Shown here in pieces: positions 1-8,671 of a DNA stretch of 64,000 nt. The notes beneath the pieces were generated by a model. The model was not told the DNA's origin and did no database searches. It saw only the letters and a list, made by a program, of their open reading frames with translations. The stretch lies in the NCBI RefSeq assembly GCF_003313465.1, contig NZ_KZ845672.1, forward strand, positions 46,574-110,573. Direction: 5' to 3'. Within the stretch, counting starts at the first letter, position 1, and every line of letters starts with the position of its first letter. This DNA is from Thermoflavimicrobium daqui. Its GTDB lineage: Bacteria; Bacillota; Bacilli; Thermoactinomycetales; Thermoactinomycetaceae. The position numbers and the translations under genes were made by a program.

Positions 1-261
1 ACTTACCTCAGGTGCCCCTTTGGTATTATTTAGGATCGTTAAATCTAAGAAACTGACGATCTCTCCAATTCCAGTTCCTAATGCTTTGGATATGGCTTCT
101 TTAGCAGCAAATCGACCAGCTAGATATTCAACTTGACGGTGTAACTGGTCAGGCAGTTGTTCCTTTTCACTCGGTGTTAAAATTCGTTTCGTTAGCCGGT
201 CAGTTCCTACTTTTTGTATACGTTCCAGCTCAATGATATCAGTTCCAATTCCAAAGATCAT
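1..261 (-). CDS. acpS: holo-[acyl-carrier-protein] synthase, 3' end outside window
   Basis: AcpS transfers the 4'-phosphopantetheine arm of coenzyme A to a serine of apo-acyl carrier protein in the cytoplasm, activating fatty acid synthesis. I translated the minus strand from 261: the product opens [12 protein letters not shown] (the Asp of GTDIIE is a metal ligand in the family) and continues with [18 protein letters not shown], the second conserved block with the catalytic Glu of KEA. The open frame of 87 codons runs off the left edge of the window, so the C-terminal third is missing. An AAGGAG Shine-Dalgarno about 9 bases upstream fixes this ATG. Partial only because of the window boundary. 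Confidence 0.93.
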   Translation of the reverse strand, partial: MIFGIGTDIIELERIQKVGTDRLTKRILTPSEKEQLPDQLHRQVEYLAGRFAAKEAISKALGTGIGEIVSFLDLTILNNTKGAPEVS

Positions 262-325
262 AATTCTGTTCTCCTTTTCAATCATTCATCCCTATCTATT
301 TTACACTAAACAATTTTATCAACTA

Positions 326-361
326 AAAAACCGATACCCTGATTTGGCAAGGAATCGGTCT
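326..361 (-). terminator. rho-independent terminator of the small membrane ORF
   Basis: On the minus strand an imperfect stem (ACCGAT.CC pairing with GG..ATCGGT) is followed by a TTTTTT run. It sits just past the stop codon at 371 and separates that gene from acpS. Confidence 0.65.
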
Positions 362-370
362 TCGACATGC

Positions 371-520
371 TTAGGAGAATATTTTTTTTACAATCCAAAC
401 GATGAACGCAATCACCAGAATAATTAGGATCAAATAAAGGATCAACATCCATTTGGCAATGGATAACAACCAGCCCAATAAGCCTTTCTTTTTAAGGAGC
501 AACAAAAAAAACCATTTCAT
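371..520 (-). CDS. 49-aa small membrane protein, unknown function
   Basis: Not a family I recognise. The 49-residue product starts MKWFFLLLLKKKGLLGW and has one long hydrophobic helix (about residues 22-44, rich in Ile and Leu) ending in WIVKKIFS, so a single-pass membrane peptide is likely. Support for a real gene: a strong GAGGTGG ribosome binding site 6-7 bases before the ATG and a terminator directly after the stop. It follows another tiny membrane ORF in the same orientation, and the two may be co-transcribed with the araC-type gene upstream. Function cannot be deduced from the sequence. Confidence 0.6.
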   Translation of the reverse strand: MKWFFLLLLKKKGLLGWLLSIAKWMLILYLILIILVIAFIVWIVKKIFS

Positions 521-593
521 CGAAGTCCACCTCTAGCTTATTTCAACGCTTTGATCCTTTATTATTTCCTGTTAGAGATATTTCTATTTCTTT

Positions 594-740
594 TTAGGTT
601 CTTATTGATCTACCAAAAACGATACAGAAAAAGACAAATCCTATAGCTCCCAATATTAGAGAAACAGAAACAGCTTCATACCAAGCAAGCTCAAAAATAT
701 AAGTAAGGAAGAAATAGAAAAATGATACCCATTTACTCAT
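594..740 (-). CDS. 48-aa small membrane protein overlapping the AraC gene
   Basis: A 48-residue product (MSKWVSFFYFFLTYIFELAW...) with two hydrophobic stretches separated by the acidic residues of FELAWYEA, consistent with a two-helix membrane peptide. The start ATG overlaps the stop of the upstream AraC-type gene (ATGAGTAA), which implies translational coupling. A GGGAGGTG ribosome binding site lies 8 bases upstream inside that gene. Family unknown. The coupling suggests it belongs to the AraC/repeat-protein operon, but the role is unknown. Confidence 0.6.
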   Translation of the reverse strand: MSKWVSFFYFFLTYIFELAWYEAVSVSLILGAIGFVFFCIVFGRSIRT

Positions 741-1626
741 TTTGCACACCTCCCGAAAAATGGAGATTGACAGGTGCTAAAGGTAGACTTCTTAAGTACT
801 TTTGATAAAGCTCTAAAATATTTTCCTCGGTCTCCTTAAACTGAAGACTATCCAACCATACATGCCCCTTTCCAATTAATTGAAGCCCAAAGCGAATCAC
901 ATCTACCTTTTCTGGAATGACTGTAGAAACTAGATATGGACTCCAAAGGCTTGTCCCAATCAACGGCTGACTTTGTATAAAATGAAGTGTATTTTTTTCT
1001 TGTTCTAACTCAAAAAATAAGGTTACTTGCTCAACATTCTGTGCCTGTAAAAAACCTGTTAAATGAATTCTTTTCCCTCGATATGGCTCGGCTTTGATCT
1101 GCTGGAAGAGTGAAATATAGCCGTTTGCTTGGTCATAACGGCTTTTTAAAAAAGCAGATGCTGTTCCCATATGAACCGTTTGATGATCAATCCCTACTTC
1201 ATAATTGATCCAATCGCCATCTACATTCCAACCTTTTGGAACTGTTGATGTAGGAATCATACTTCTACTCCTCCTACGAATTTGTAGATAATGTTTTCGA
1301 TACATTCCTGGTGGCATCTGAAACATCTTCTGAAAAGCACGCGTAAATGATTCTTGTGTAGAAAAACGATAGGTAACTGCAATATCTAATATTCGACAAT
1401 CGGTATGAATTAGGTCAATAGCAGCTAAAGTTAGACGTCGCCTACGAATATATGCCGTCACACTCATTCCTATGACTGACTGAAAGAGTCGATGAAAATG
1501 ATAGCTTGAGAAGCCCATATAATTTGCTACTTTGTCTAATGAAATATCATGTTGTATATACTTTTCTATATAAAAGATTGCTTGACGCTGAAACTGTAGA
1601 GAATCGACCTCTTTCACGCTATTCAC
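733..1626 (-). CDS. AraC-family regulator with C-terminal jelly-roll-like sensor domain
   Basis: A 297-residue transcription factor. Residues about 12-112 form the double helix-turn-helix of AraC/XylS proteins (IEKYIQHDISLDKVANYMGF for the first HTH, RILDIAVTYRFSTQESFTRA for the second). Unlike classical AraC proteins, the sensor follows the DNA-binding part: residues about 125-285 (from PKGWNVDGDW through the GHVWLDSLQF end) clearly resemble the three repeats of the protein encoded just upstream, sharing GKRIHLTGFLQAQNV, the LIGTSLW block and VWLDSL. I read this as a carbohydrate-binding-like beta-sandwich that may sense a ligand; that is inference. The gene lies 14 bases after the repeat-protein gene, so the two form an operon. 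Confidence 0.85.
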   Translation of the reverse strand: MNSVKEVDSLQFQRQAIFYIEKYIQHDISLDKVANYMGFSSYHFHRLFQSVIGMSVTAYIRRRRLTLAAIDLIHTDCRILDIAVTYRFSTQESFTRAFQKMFQMPPGMYRKHYLQIRRRSRSMIPTSTVPKGWNVDGDWINYEVGIDHQTVHMGTASAFLKSRYDQANGYISLFQQIKAEPYRGKRIHLTGFLQAQNVEQVTLFFELEQEKNTLHFIQSQPLIGTSLWSPYLVSTVIPEKVDVIRFGLQLIGKGHVWLDSLQFKETEENILELYQKYLRSLPLAPVNLHFSGGVQNE

Positions 1627-1640
1627 CTCATCATCCTGAC

Positions 1641-3173
1641 TTATTCATCGAAACTTAAGTTGATGGGTCGATCATAAATAATCGGCTTCCTTCCTGTAAC
1701 AGGCACTGAAGCATCCACAACTTCTAATGACAAACGGTCTATCCAAATACATCCTTGTTGAGATAGGTAAGATCCTAGTTGAATCCATTCACTCTCCTTA
1801 GGTACATCGATAATAATTTCATATAAACCCCAATCCTTTGTACCTACAAGTGCACGTTCCCCCATATCATCCATTACACAAACTTCCTCATCACGGCCCC
1901 TCATTTCTATCCATAAACCAGCTTGTTTTACATTTTGGGCCTTAAGATAACCAGAAAAACGAATCCGCTTACCACGATATAAAGTAGCTTCAAAAGCTTG
2001 TGTTAATGTGGCAAAGGTTTGGTTAGTCCGTTTAGCACGTAGATAAGCAGGAGACTGATCGAAAGCTTTTTCTTTCTTCTCAAGTCCTGCTTCATAATCC
2101 AATAAATAGTGACTCATGAGTTTCCAAGCACAAGACAATTGAGATTCACCCATTTGTGCAAAAGAAAGCTGCGGATGTTGAGGCAATTTTTTTTCTGTGT
2201 CTGGAATCGAAGAGTCACAAACTTCAAGAGACAGCCCATCAATCCACATAGACCCTGCTCCAGCAAATAAAAAACCGATATGAATAAATAAACTTTCGTC
2301 TGGAACATCTAAAACAAGTTGAATATCTGTCCAATCTTTAATCCCTACCAATGGCGCATCTTGTATATCTGCACAACTTAATATTTGCTCATCTTGGTTA
2401 TAGATTTGCATGTAGCATTCTGCTCTTACAGCCGCTTTGACTTTGATCCTAGCTACTAAGCGAATACGGTTACCCTGAAACTTCTTGGCTGAAATAATAC
2501 GATGAAGTGTAGTATATCCGTGTGGTTTCTCTGATTTTGCTTGTATTTGAAGTGAATAGTTTCCTAAAACCATGTCATCTGAAGCCAATTTTATTCCATA
2601 TTCATCATCATAGCTTTGCCATACACGCCAACCAGTAGGGGTTTTTGATTTATGATCCCAAAGAGAAAAATCAAAATTATAAGCATCCTCCTCCCCAGGC
2701 AAAATATTGCTGATTGGAACACTACTTTCAACGATCTCTAACTGCAAACCATCTATCCAAACACAACCTCTGGCACCTAAGATCATTCCAAAGCTGATAA
2801 CATAGCCTTCGTCTGGAACATCAAGTGTAATTGAATACTTTTCCCAATCTTTCGTCCCTACTATATGCTGATCATACATGTTATAGAAAGAGAGCAATTC
2901 TCTTTCTTTCCCATCAATCCTCATCCACAATGCAGCATAACCCGCTTTTTCTGTTTTCACATACCCCGATAATTGAACCCTTTTTCCTCTATATTGATCA
3001 GCACGAATGTTTTGTCCAAGCGTAGCCCAACCTTCGACAGTCTGTTCTTGTTTGGCACGAATAAAAGCAGAAGTTGATCCTACTTTACACACAATGGTAT
3101 CAATTCCTGTCTCGAAATACTTTTGATGGTCTTCTCCCGTAAAAAACCAACCTTCTGGAATTTGACTAATCAT
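1641..3173 (-). CDS. protein of three tandem beta-sandwich (CBM-like) repeats
   Basis: A 510-residue cytoplasmic-looking protein (no signal peptide or membrane segment) made of three copies of a unit of about 165 residues. Each contains a YRGKR/FQGNR motif followed by a strand such as VQLSGYVK, then (L)VGTKDW or (L)VGIKDW about 40 residues later, and ends CVWIDGLQLE, SMWIDGLSLE or CIWIDRLSLE. The same unit forms the C-terminus of the AraC regulator downstream. The fold is probably galactose-binding/CBM-like, from the pattern of strands and the terminal W-[IL]-D motif. No catalytic residues were recognised. It might bind the same ligand as the regulator or act as its partner. It is divergent from the ytr-type operon. 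Confidence 0.75.
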   Translation of the reverse strand: MISQIPEGWFFTGEDHQKYFETGIDTIVCKVGSTSAFIRAKQEQTVEGWATLGQNIRADQYRGKRVQLSGYVKTEKAGYAALWMRIDGKERELLSFYNMYDQHIVGTKDWEKYSITLDVPDEGYVISFGMILGARGCVWIDGLQLEIVESSVPISNILPGEEDAYNFDFSLWDHKSKTPTGWRVWQSYDDEYGIKLASDDMVLGNYSLQIQAKSEKPHGYTTLHRIISAKKFQGNRIRLVARIKVKAAVRAECYMQIYNQDEQILSCADIQDAPLVGIKDWTDIQLVLDVPDESLFIHIGFLFAGAGSMWIDGLSLEVCDSSIPDTEKKLPQHPQLSFAQMGESQLSCAWKLMSHYLLDYEAGLEKKEKAFDQSPAYLRAKRTNQTFATLTQAFEATLYRGKRIRFSGYLKAQNVKQAGLWIEMRGRDEEVCVMDDMGERALVGTKDWGLYEIIIDVPKESEWIQLGSYLSQQGCIWIDRLSLEVVDASVPVTGRKPIIYDRPINLSFDE

Positions 3174-3274
3174 TCTCTCTCACCCTCATTCGCTGTCTTT
3201 ATCCTTCTCTTCGTATCCTAACACTCCTCAATCTTTTACTTTTGACTTTTTTTGCGCCTTTTTTTAGAAATTAC

Positions 3275-3307
3275 TTGCATTTAGTGTATGTAGTGTTATA
3301 ATACACT
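3275..3307 (+). promoter_or_regulatory. sigma-A promoter with YtrA operator
   Basis: TTGCAT (3275-3280) and TATAAT (3297-3302) are separated by 16 bases. Overlapping them is AGTGTA (3283-3288), 13 bases, TACACT (3302-3307), an exact match to the AGTGTA-13-TACACT inverted repeat I recall for Bacillus subtilis YtrA. The next gene encodes a YtrA-type GntR protein, so autorepression is very likely. Confidence 0.85.
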
Positions 3308-3371
3308 TAAACAAAGTGTTTGATATGAGTCCATACACTCCATACTGTTAAGCTTCTAAAGGGGGAGGGAC

Positions 3372-3758
3372 ATGGAAACAAGAGTAGTCGGACCACTCAC
3401 TTTTACAATTGATTTCTCCATACCGCTTTATGAACAGATTGTGGAACAAATTCGTCATGCAGTAGCGAGAGGAGAGATTGCATTGGGAAAAAAGCTACCT
3501 TCTGTTCGTGAAATGGCTCAAAATCTAAAAGTAAATCCAAGTACTGTCGTTCGGGCATATCTAGAGTTAGAACATGATGGGCTATGTGAAAAAAGAAGAG
3601 GACAAGGTACTTTTATCACTAACTCGGAGGAAAAAGTACAGAAGATTAAACGAGGTCTCGCAGAGGAAGCACTAAATAACTTTGTACACACAATGAAGTC
3701 TTTAGGAATTGATAAAAATACTGCCCAACAGTGGCTAAAGGAGATGGATTGGCAATGA
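3372..3758 (+). CDS. YtrA-type GntR-family transcriptional repressor
   Basis: A 128-residue regulator with a GntR winged helix (IPLYEQIVEQIRHAVARGEI, then KLPSVREMAQNLKVNPSTVV and GQGTFI) and only a short helical tail of about 45 residues, the hallmark of the YtrA subfamily, which lacks a large effector domain. YtrA repressors control ABC transporters in cell-envelope stress. Here the gene is first in a three-gene operon with an ATPase and a permease, and the promoter carries the YtrA inverted repeat. GGGGGAGG stands before the ATG. Its stop overlaps the next start (ATGA). Confidence 0.9.
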   Translation: METRVVGPLTFTIDFSIPLYEQIVEQIRHAVARGEIALGKKLPSVREMAQNLKVNPSTVVRAYLELEHDGLCEKRRGQGTFITNSEEKVQKIKRGLAEEALNNFVHTMKSLGIDKNTAQQWLKEMDWQ

Positions 3759-4450
3759 GCATCGCTGTGGAATTTCATCATGTCTCATACCGTTATGGGC
3801 GAAAGTTTGCACTTCAAGATTTATCTCTTTCGATCCCAAAAGGGAAAGCGACTGGCTTACTTGGCGAAAATGGAGCAGGTAAATCCACCCTATTAAAACT
3901 GATCACAAGTATTGGAAAACCTACCTTAGGGGAAATCAAGGTTTTTGGACAAAAGCCAGGTTGGAAAGTAAACGAGCAGATTGCTTATCTCGGAGATCGT
4001 GCACAGTGGTATAAATTTCATAGCATCGAAAAAGCCATACAATACGCAGAAAAAATATTTCCGAACTTTCAAGTCCAACAAGCCAAAGAGTATCTCGACT
4101 TTATGAAGCTAGACAGCAAAGCAAAAGTTGGTGATCTCTCAAAAGGACAAATGATGCGATTACAACTGATACTCTGTCTTTCACGGAAAGTAGACCTCTT
4201 TTTATTAGATGAACCTTTATCCGGTATTGACCTGATATCACGCGAAAAAATTATTGATCTCTTAATACATCTTTTATCAGAACAAGAAGTAACTATAGTT
4301 ATCAGTACACATGAAATTATGGAAACAGAGGGGCTATTTGAACATCTCATATTTTTGAAAGAAGGAAAAGTAGTCAAGTCGGGAAATGTCGAAACACTTC
4401 GTGCTCGGGAAGGCTCGATTCAACATATATATCGGGAGGTATTTCAATGA
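3755..4450 (+). CDS. ABC transporter ATP-binding protein (YtrB/EcsA-like)
   Basis: A 231-residue ABC ATPase: Walker A GENGAGKST near residue 38, a variant signature LSKGQMMRL, Walker B LFLLDEP and the H-loop in ISTHE. It powers the adjacent integral membrane protein. I chose the ATG at 3755, which overlaps the GntR stop codon and lies 11 bases after AAAGGAG; an upstream GTG at 3731 would place that ribosome binding site inside the coding region. Its context (YtrA-type repressor, single permease) suggests export or sensing of an envelope-active compound; the substrate is not visible. The 3' end overlaps the permease start. Confidence 0.88.
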   Translation: MSIAVEFHHVSYRYGRKFALQDLSLSIPKGKATGLLGENGAGKSTLLKLITSIGKPTLGEIKVFGQKPGWKVNEQIAYLGDRAQWYKFHSIEKAIQYAEKIFPNFQVQQAKEYLDFMKLDSKAKVGDLSKGQMMRLQLILCLSRKVDLFLLDEPLSGIDLISREKIIDLLIHLLSEQEVTIVISTHEIMETEGLFEHLIFLKEGKVVKSGNVETLRAREGSIQHIYREVFQ

Positions 4451-5157
4451 ACGCTTTTTGGAGCATAGTCAAAAATGACTTTCGCATGGTTTTTCCCAAG
4501 AAATATATTTTTCCTCTTACTTCCATGTTAATAGGGGGGACGATTTTCGGGGTTCTCTGTTCTCTTTTAAATTTTACACAAATTAAACCTGAGATTCATT
4601 GGGTATATACTTGGATACTCTTTGCATTACCTGGTTTTACTACAGGTATCGTTATGGCAGAAGAGAGGGAAAAAACACTAGGATGGTGGTTGTCATTACC
4701 TTATCCCAGACATTGGCTTATTGCCGCTAAATGCATCGCTATGCTTCTCCGAGCGTTACAAATTATTTTGATTCTATTTTTATTTACCAATTTCATTCTC
4801 TACCTCTTTACTTGGATTAGACCTGAAGCTTATGAAAACATAGCTTGGGGAGAGCTGTTTTACTATCAGTTGATGATCATTGGTGAACGTCTGATCTATG
4901 TCCCACTCATTATCACCTTAGGACTATTAGCGGGATTACTTACCTTCTCTTCGATGAAACTATTAAATATCCCCATCTGGATATTCTTTGGTCTATTTGT
5001 TTCTTTCATTGTGTTACGCCATGTATCTAAAGTATCCCGTTTAGATTGGGACATTGTAAATATCCCTTTGATATGGATCGGACTGTTTAGTTTCCTCATT
5101 AGTTTACTCTTTTATTACTGGTCTATCTCCATTTTAAATCGAAAATTACAAATATAG
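4447..5157 (+). CDS. ABC-2 type permease of the YtrA-controlled operon
   Basis: A 236-residue membrane protein with about six hydrophobic helices, e.g. the region after FPLTSMLIGGTIFGVLCS, WVYTWILFALPGFTTGIV, ALQIILILFLFTNFILYLFT, and two C-terminal helices before LNRKLQI. The motif MAEEREKTLGWWLSLPYPRHWL resembles the coupling-helix region of ABC-2 exporters. It overlaps the ATPase gene by four bases and is the last gene of the operon, followed by a hairpin at 5167. Substrate unknown. Confidence 0.8.
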   Translation: MNAFWSIVKNDFRMVFPKKYIFPLTSMLIGGTIFGVLCSLLNFTQIKPEIHWVYTWILFALPGFTTGIVMAEEREKTLGWWLSLPYPRHWLIAAKCIAMLLRALQIILILFLFTNFILYLFTWIRPEAYENIAWGELFYYQLMIIGERLIYVPLIITLGLLAGLLTFSSMKLLNIPIWIFFGLFVSFIVLRHVSKVSRLDWDIVNIPLIWIGLFSFLISLLFYYWSISILNRKLQI

Positions 5158-5166
5158 ACTATATCA

Positions 5167-5197
5167 AAAGCCCCATGTCATAAGGACACGGGGCTTT
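5167..5197. terminator. bidirectional hairpin between convergent genes
   Basis: AAAGCCCCATGTC and GGACACGGGGCTTT form a 13-bp stem with one G-T pair, between the convergent permease and peptide-binding-protein genes. T-runs are weak on both sides. Confidence 0.6.
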
Positions 5198-5229
5198 AGG
5201 GTAACACTTTATCATCAGCCTCTTCATAT

Positions 5230-6843
5230 TTATTTTTCCAGCTTCGTCCATCTTAAGCTATAATCCGCACCGATGGGATGCGTGTAGTAGTCCTTCACAT
5301 ACGGCTTTTTCAACAACACACTATACCGATAATAAATTGGAGCGAGTACGGCTTGATCCTCTACTAACATTTTTTCTAATTGACTTAACATCTCCATTCG
5401 CTTTTTAACATCGGTCTCTTGACGAGCTTGCACCACTTGCTTGTTAAAGTCCTCGTTTTTAAAACCTGCCGAGTTTTTATTTTCATGGGTATTCCATAAC
5501 TCAAGGTAAGCCATGGCATCGTTGTAGTCGGCTCCCCAAGCAGAGATGGTTAGATCGAAATCCCCTCTTTCACGACGATCATCTAACGCTTTTGGCGCAG
5601 GAGTTTCAATCTCAATGTTAAGACCTAAGTTAACACGTAGCTGCTCTTTAATAACGGACGCGATATCCTTGTAAGCATTTGAAGTGATTAGAGTCAATTT
5701 CTCGGGTGGTTTACTCATCCCCAGCTCCTGAAGTCCTTTTTGTAAATACTCCTTCGCTTTAGCCGCATCATAGGTCACTAATTCTTTCTTCGTCGCATCC
5801 CGGAATGACTGATTTTCTAATCCTGCAATCGCTGGATGAACTAATGCATATGCTGGTAAAGATCCATCTCGTAAAACTTTTTCAGCAATCACCGCTCGAT
5901 CATACGCATGAGTAATCGCTTTACGAATATTACTATTTTGTGTAAAGCGATTGGATCTTACATTCATAGGCATATAAATCGATGTGGCTCGCTCAGCTTT
6001 CACCAAGTCTGGAGAACTTTTATATTTATTGATAAAAACATTATTAATTGGAGCAATATCTACTTGTCCTGAATTATAGAGATTCACACCAGTACTCACA
6101 TCTTTTAATAAATTCAGATCAATTTGATCTAAATTTACATTTTTAGCATCCCAATACTTCTCATTTTTTGTTAAAACAATTTTCGTTTGACCGGCACTCT
6201 TAAGGATAAAGGGGCCACTATACACAATTTTGTCTGGATGTCCAAGTGCATCTTGTTTGAGTTTATCGATCATATCTTCACGCTGAGGAAGAAAAGCAGG
6301 CAAAATCGTATAGTCTAAGAAATTGATCATCGGTGCTTTTAATCGTACTTCTAAAGTTTGATCATTGATCGCTTTCACACCAACTTCATTCTCTTTTGCT
6401 TTACCGCGATAGAAATCTTCTGCCTTATCAATAGGAAAAAGAATATATGCATATTCAGATTTAGTCTCTGGTTTCATCATCCGTTTCCAACCAAACTCAA
6501 AATCTTTGGCAGTGATCGGTTTACCATCACTCCACTTCGCATCGCGTAAGATAAATGTATAAACTCGCTTATCTGAACTTACTTTCACGTCTTTAGCAAT
6601 ACCTGAAACTGGCTTTTTATCTTGATTTAACCTCATCAATCCTTCATAGACATGATTAGCTAAGATGAAAGAGCCACCATCTACTACTGTTGCGGGGTCG
6701 ATACTTGTAAACTCTTCTGTTTCAGCAATTCGGAGCACTTTTTTCTGTTGGATAGCGCTTTCATTAGAGCCCTTGTTACCACAGGCCGTCAAAAGAAGGC
6801 TCGATATTGTCGTACATAATAGGAGTAATTTCCACCTTTTCAA
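5230..6843 (-). CDS. oligopeptide-binding lipoprotein, OppA/DppE family (SBP_bac_5)
   Basis: A 537-residue extracellular solute-binding lipoprotein. It has a signal peptide KRWKLLLLCTTISSLLLTAC with lipobox LTAC, then the family blocks TAKDFEFGWKR and YSGPFILK, and the C-terminal DLTISAWGADYNDAMAYLEL. It would capture short peptides for an Opp-type ABC importer. The start is a TTG nine bases after AGGAGG. It is about 55% similar by eye to the neighbouring gene upstream, so the pair is a tandem duplication. No permease or ATPase genes are adjacent, so it must serve a transporter encoded elsewhere or act as a pheromone/peptide sensor. Confidence 0.93.
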   Translation of the reverse strand: MKRWKLLLLCTTISSLLLTACGNKGSNESAIQQKKVLRIAETEEFTSIDPATVVDGGSFILANHVYEGLMRLNQDKKPVSGIAKDVKVSSDKRVYTFILRDAKWSDGKPITAKDFEFGWKRMMKPETKSEYAYILFPIDKAEDFYRGKAKENEVGVKAINDQTLEVRLKAPMINFLDYTILPAFLPQREDMIDKLKQDALGHPDKIVYSGPFILKSAGQTKIVLTKNEKYWDAKNVNLDQIDLNLLKDVSTGVNLYNSGQVDIAPINNVFINKYKSSPDLVKAERATSIYMPMNVRSNRFTQNSNIRKAITHAYDRAVIAEKVLRDGSLPAYALVHPAIAGLENQSFRDATKKELVTYDAAKAKEYLQKGLQELGMSKPPEKLTLITSNAYKDIASVIKEQLRVNLGLNIEIETPAPKALDDRRERGDFDLTISAWGADYNDAMAYLELWNTHENKNSAGFKNEDFNKQVVQARQETDVKKRMEMLSQLEKMLVEDQAVLAPIYYRYSVLLKKPYVKDYYTHPIGADYSLRWTKLEK

Positions 6844-6985
6844 ATTAAACTTCCTCCTATTCGCTCATAAATTTAAGAACCATTCCAAATAAAGGGTTAC
6901 ATCATTATCATAACAAATTTCCATCTTATTTCATAATATTATTTATGATTATGAGTTATAATTTTATTTTATACAAAAAACTAAA

Positions 6986-7004
6986 AACCCCCTTGATGGG
7001 GGTT
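6986..7004 (-). terminator. rho-independent terminator
   Basis: AACCCCC TTGA-type loop GGGGGTT stem followed on the minus strand by TTTTTAGTTTTTTG, directly after the second peptide-binding-protein gene. It makes the two paralogues separate transcription units. Confidence 0.8.
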
Positions 7005-7015
7005 ATATTCTCTAT

Positions 7016-8668
7016 TTAAGAATGGTTACTACTTAAGTAAGTCCATTTTAGACTGTAATCGGCACCAATAGCATGATTATAAAAGTCCTGTACATAAGGC
7101 TTCTGTAAAAACGAACTGGTTCGATAAAAAAGAGGGACAATTACAGCTTGATCTTGAATCAGCTTTTTCTCGGCTATACTTAGGTGTTTAATCTTCTCTT
7201 CAGGAAGTACTGTCTTTTTAGACTTCTCTAGTAAATCATTAAACTCTTTATCCTTAAACCTAGCAATATTTAACCTTCTATCAGCACTCCACAACTCTAG
7301 ATAGGCAATAGGATCATTATAATCGGCTCCCCAACTAGAAACTGCAATATCAAATTTACCTTGATTTTGGCATACTATTTTTTCCTTACTGGTCACTGAG
7401 TCAATTTGCACTTGCAGTCCTAAAATATCTTGCAGTTGTTTTTTCACTGCAATAGCTACCTCTCGCTTCTCATCATCATAACTAAGTAAATGAATTTCAT
7501 CAGGTGGCTTGTCCATATTTAGTTCGCTTAGCCCTTTAGCTAGAAGTGCTTTCGCTTGCTGTGGTTGATATCTTACCCACTCCTTTTTAGTCATCTGACG
7601 AAATGATTTATTTCCTATACCCGAAATAGCTGGATGAATCAATGCCCCTGCTGGCTTAGAACCATCTCTTAAAATTTGATCAGTTAATTTTTGTCGATTA
7701 ATACTTAAATTAATAGCACGACGAATGTTTGGATTAGCTAGAAATTTATTCTGCTGATTCATTACCAAATAGTAAGAAGTGGCTCGCTCCACTATTTTCA
7801 ATTCAGATGAATCTTTGAAAGAACCGATATATTTCCGATTAACAGGTGCTATATCTACTTGGTTCGATTGATACAGTTGAACTGCGGTATCGATATTTTT
7901 AACAAGACGAAGTTCTACCTGTTGTAGACTGACATTATTTCGATCCCAATAACGGTCATTCTTTGTAAGTACTGTTTTCGCTCTATTAAATTCTTTGACA
8001 ACGAAGGGACCACTATAAACCGTATTCTGACTGGTCGTCGCATACTTATCACCAAACTTCGTGACTAAATCTTGTCTCTGTGGTAAATATGCTGGCAATG
8101 TAGTTAAACTAAGGAAGTTTAACATGGGTTCTTTTAACTTTACAACTAATGTATGTGGGTCCAGTGATGTAATTCCTACCTCATTTTGATTTTTTATACC
8201 ATCATGATATTCTTTGGCTCCTTGAATTGGAAAGAGGATAAAGGAATATGAAGATTTCGTCTTCGGATCCAAAACGCGTTTCCAGCCGAATTCAAAATCT
8301 TGTGCTGTGATCGGCTTCCCATCACTCCATTTTGCATCTTTCCTTAATGTAAAAGTATAAGTAAGTTGATCGGAACTTATATTTACATTTTCTGCAATCC
8401 CTTCTACAGGTTGTTTATTTTTTAGTCTCATTAATCCCTCTTGTACATTATTTAGCAAAATGAAGGAACCATTATCCACTACTTTAGCAGGATCCAAGCT
8501 CGAAGCTTCATTCATCTCTGCGATACGTAACACTTGATTTTTTGCTGACCCTATGGTTGATTCACCCTTCATTGAGTCAACTATCGAATTACAAGCAACT
8601 AACCAAATACTACAAATGAAGGAACCAATCAGTCCATATCGAAATTTTTTTCTCTTACCTTTATTCAT
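7016..8668 (-). CDS. oligopeptide-binding lipoprotein, OppA/DppE family (second copy)
   Basis: A 550-residue paralogue of the downstream protein. It has a lipoprotein signal ending IWLVAC (lipobox LVAC), then ITAQDFEFGWKR, VYSGPFVVKEF and FDIAVSSWGADYNDPIAYLEL, as in SBP_bac_5 peptide receptors. The ATG at 8668 has AGGGG at good distance, while a TTG three bases upstream is also possible. It is followed by its own terminator, so expression is separate from its paralogue. Divergence between the two copies suggests different peptide preferences; this is inference. No importer genes adjoin. Confidence 0.92.
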   Translation of the reverse strand: MNKGKRKKFRYGLIGSFICSIWLVACNSIVDSMKGESTIGSAKNQVLRIAEMNEASSLDPAKVVDNGSFILLNNVQEGLMRLKNKQPVEGIAENVNISSDQLTYTFTLRKDAKWSDGKPITAQDFEFGWKRVLDPKTKSSYSFILFPIQGAKEYHDGIKNQNEVGITSLDPHTLVVKLKEPMLNFLSLTTLPAYLPQRQDLVTKFGDKYATTSQNTVYSGPFVVKEFNRAKTVLTKNDRYWDRNNVSLQQVELRLVKNIDTAVQLYQSNQVDIAPVNRKYIGSFKDSSELKIVERATSYYLVMNQQNKFLANPNIRRAINLSINRQKLTDQILRDGSKPAGALIHPAISGIGNKSFRQMTKKEWVRYQPQQAKALLAKGLSELNMDKPPDEIHLLSYDDEKREVAIAVKKQLQDILGLQVQIDSVTSKEKIVCQNQGKFDIAVSSWGADYNDPIAYLELWSADRRLNIARFKDKEFNDLLEKSKKTVLPEEKIKHLSIAEKKLIQDQAVIVPLFYRTSSFLQKPYVQDFYNHAIGADYSLKWTYLSSNHS

Positions 8669-8671
8669 CAA

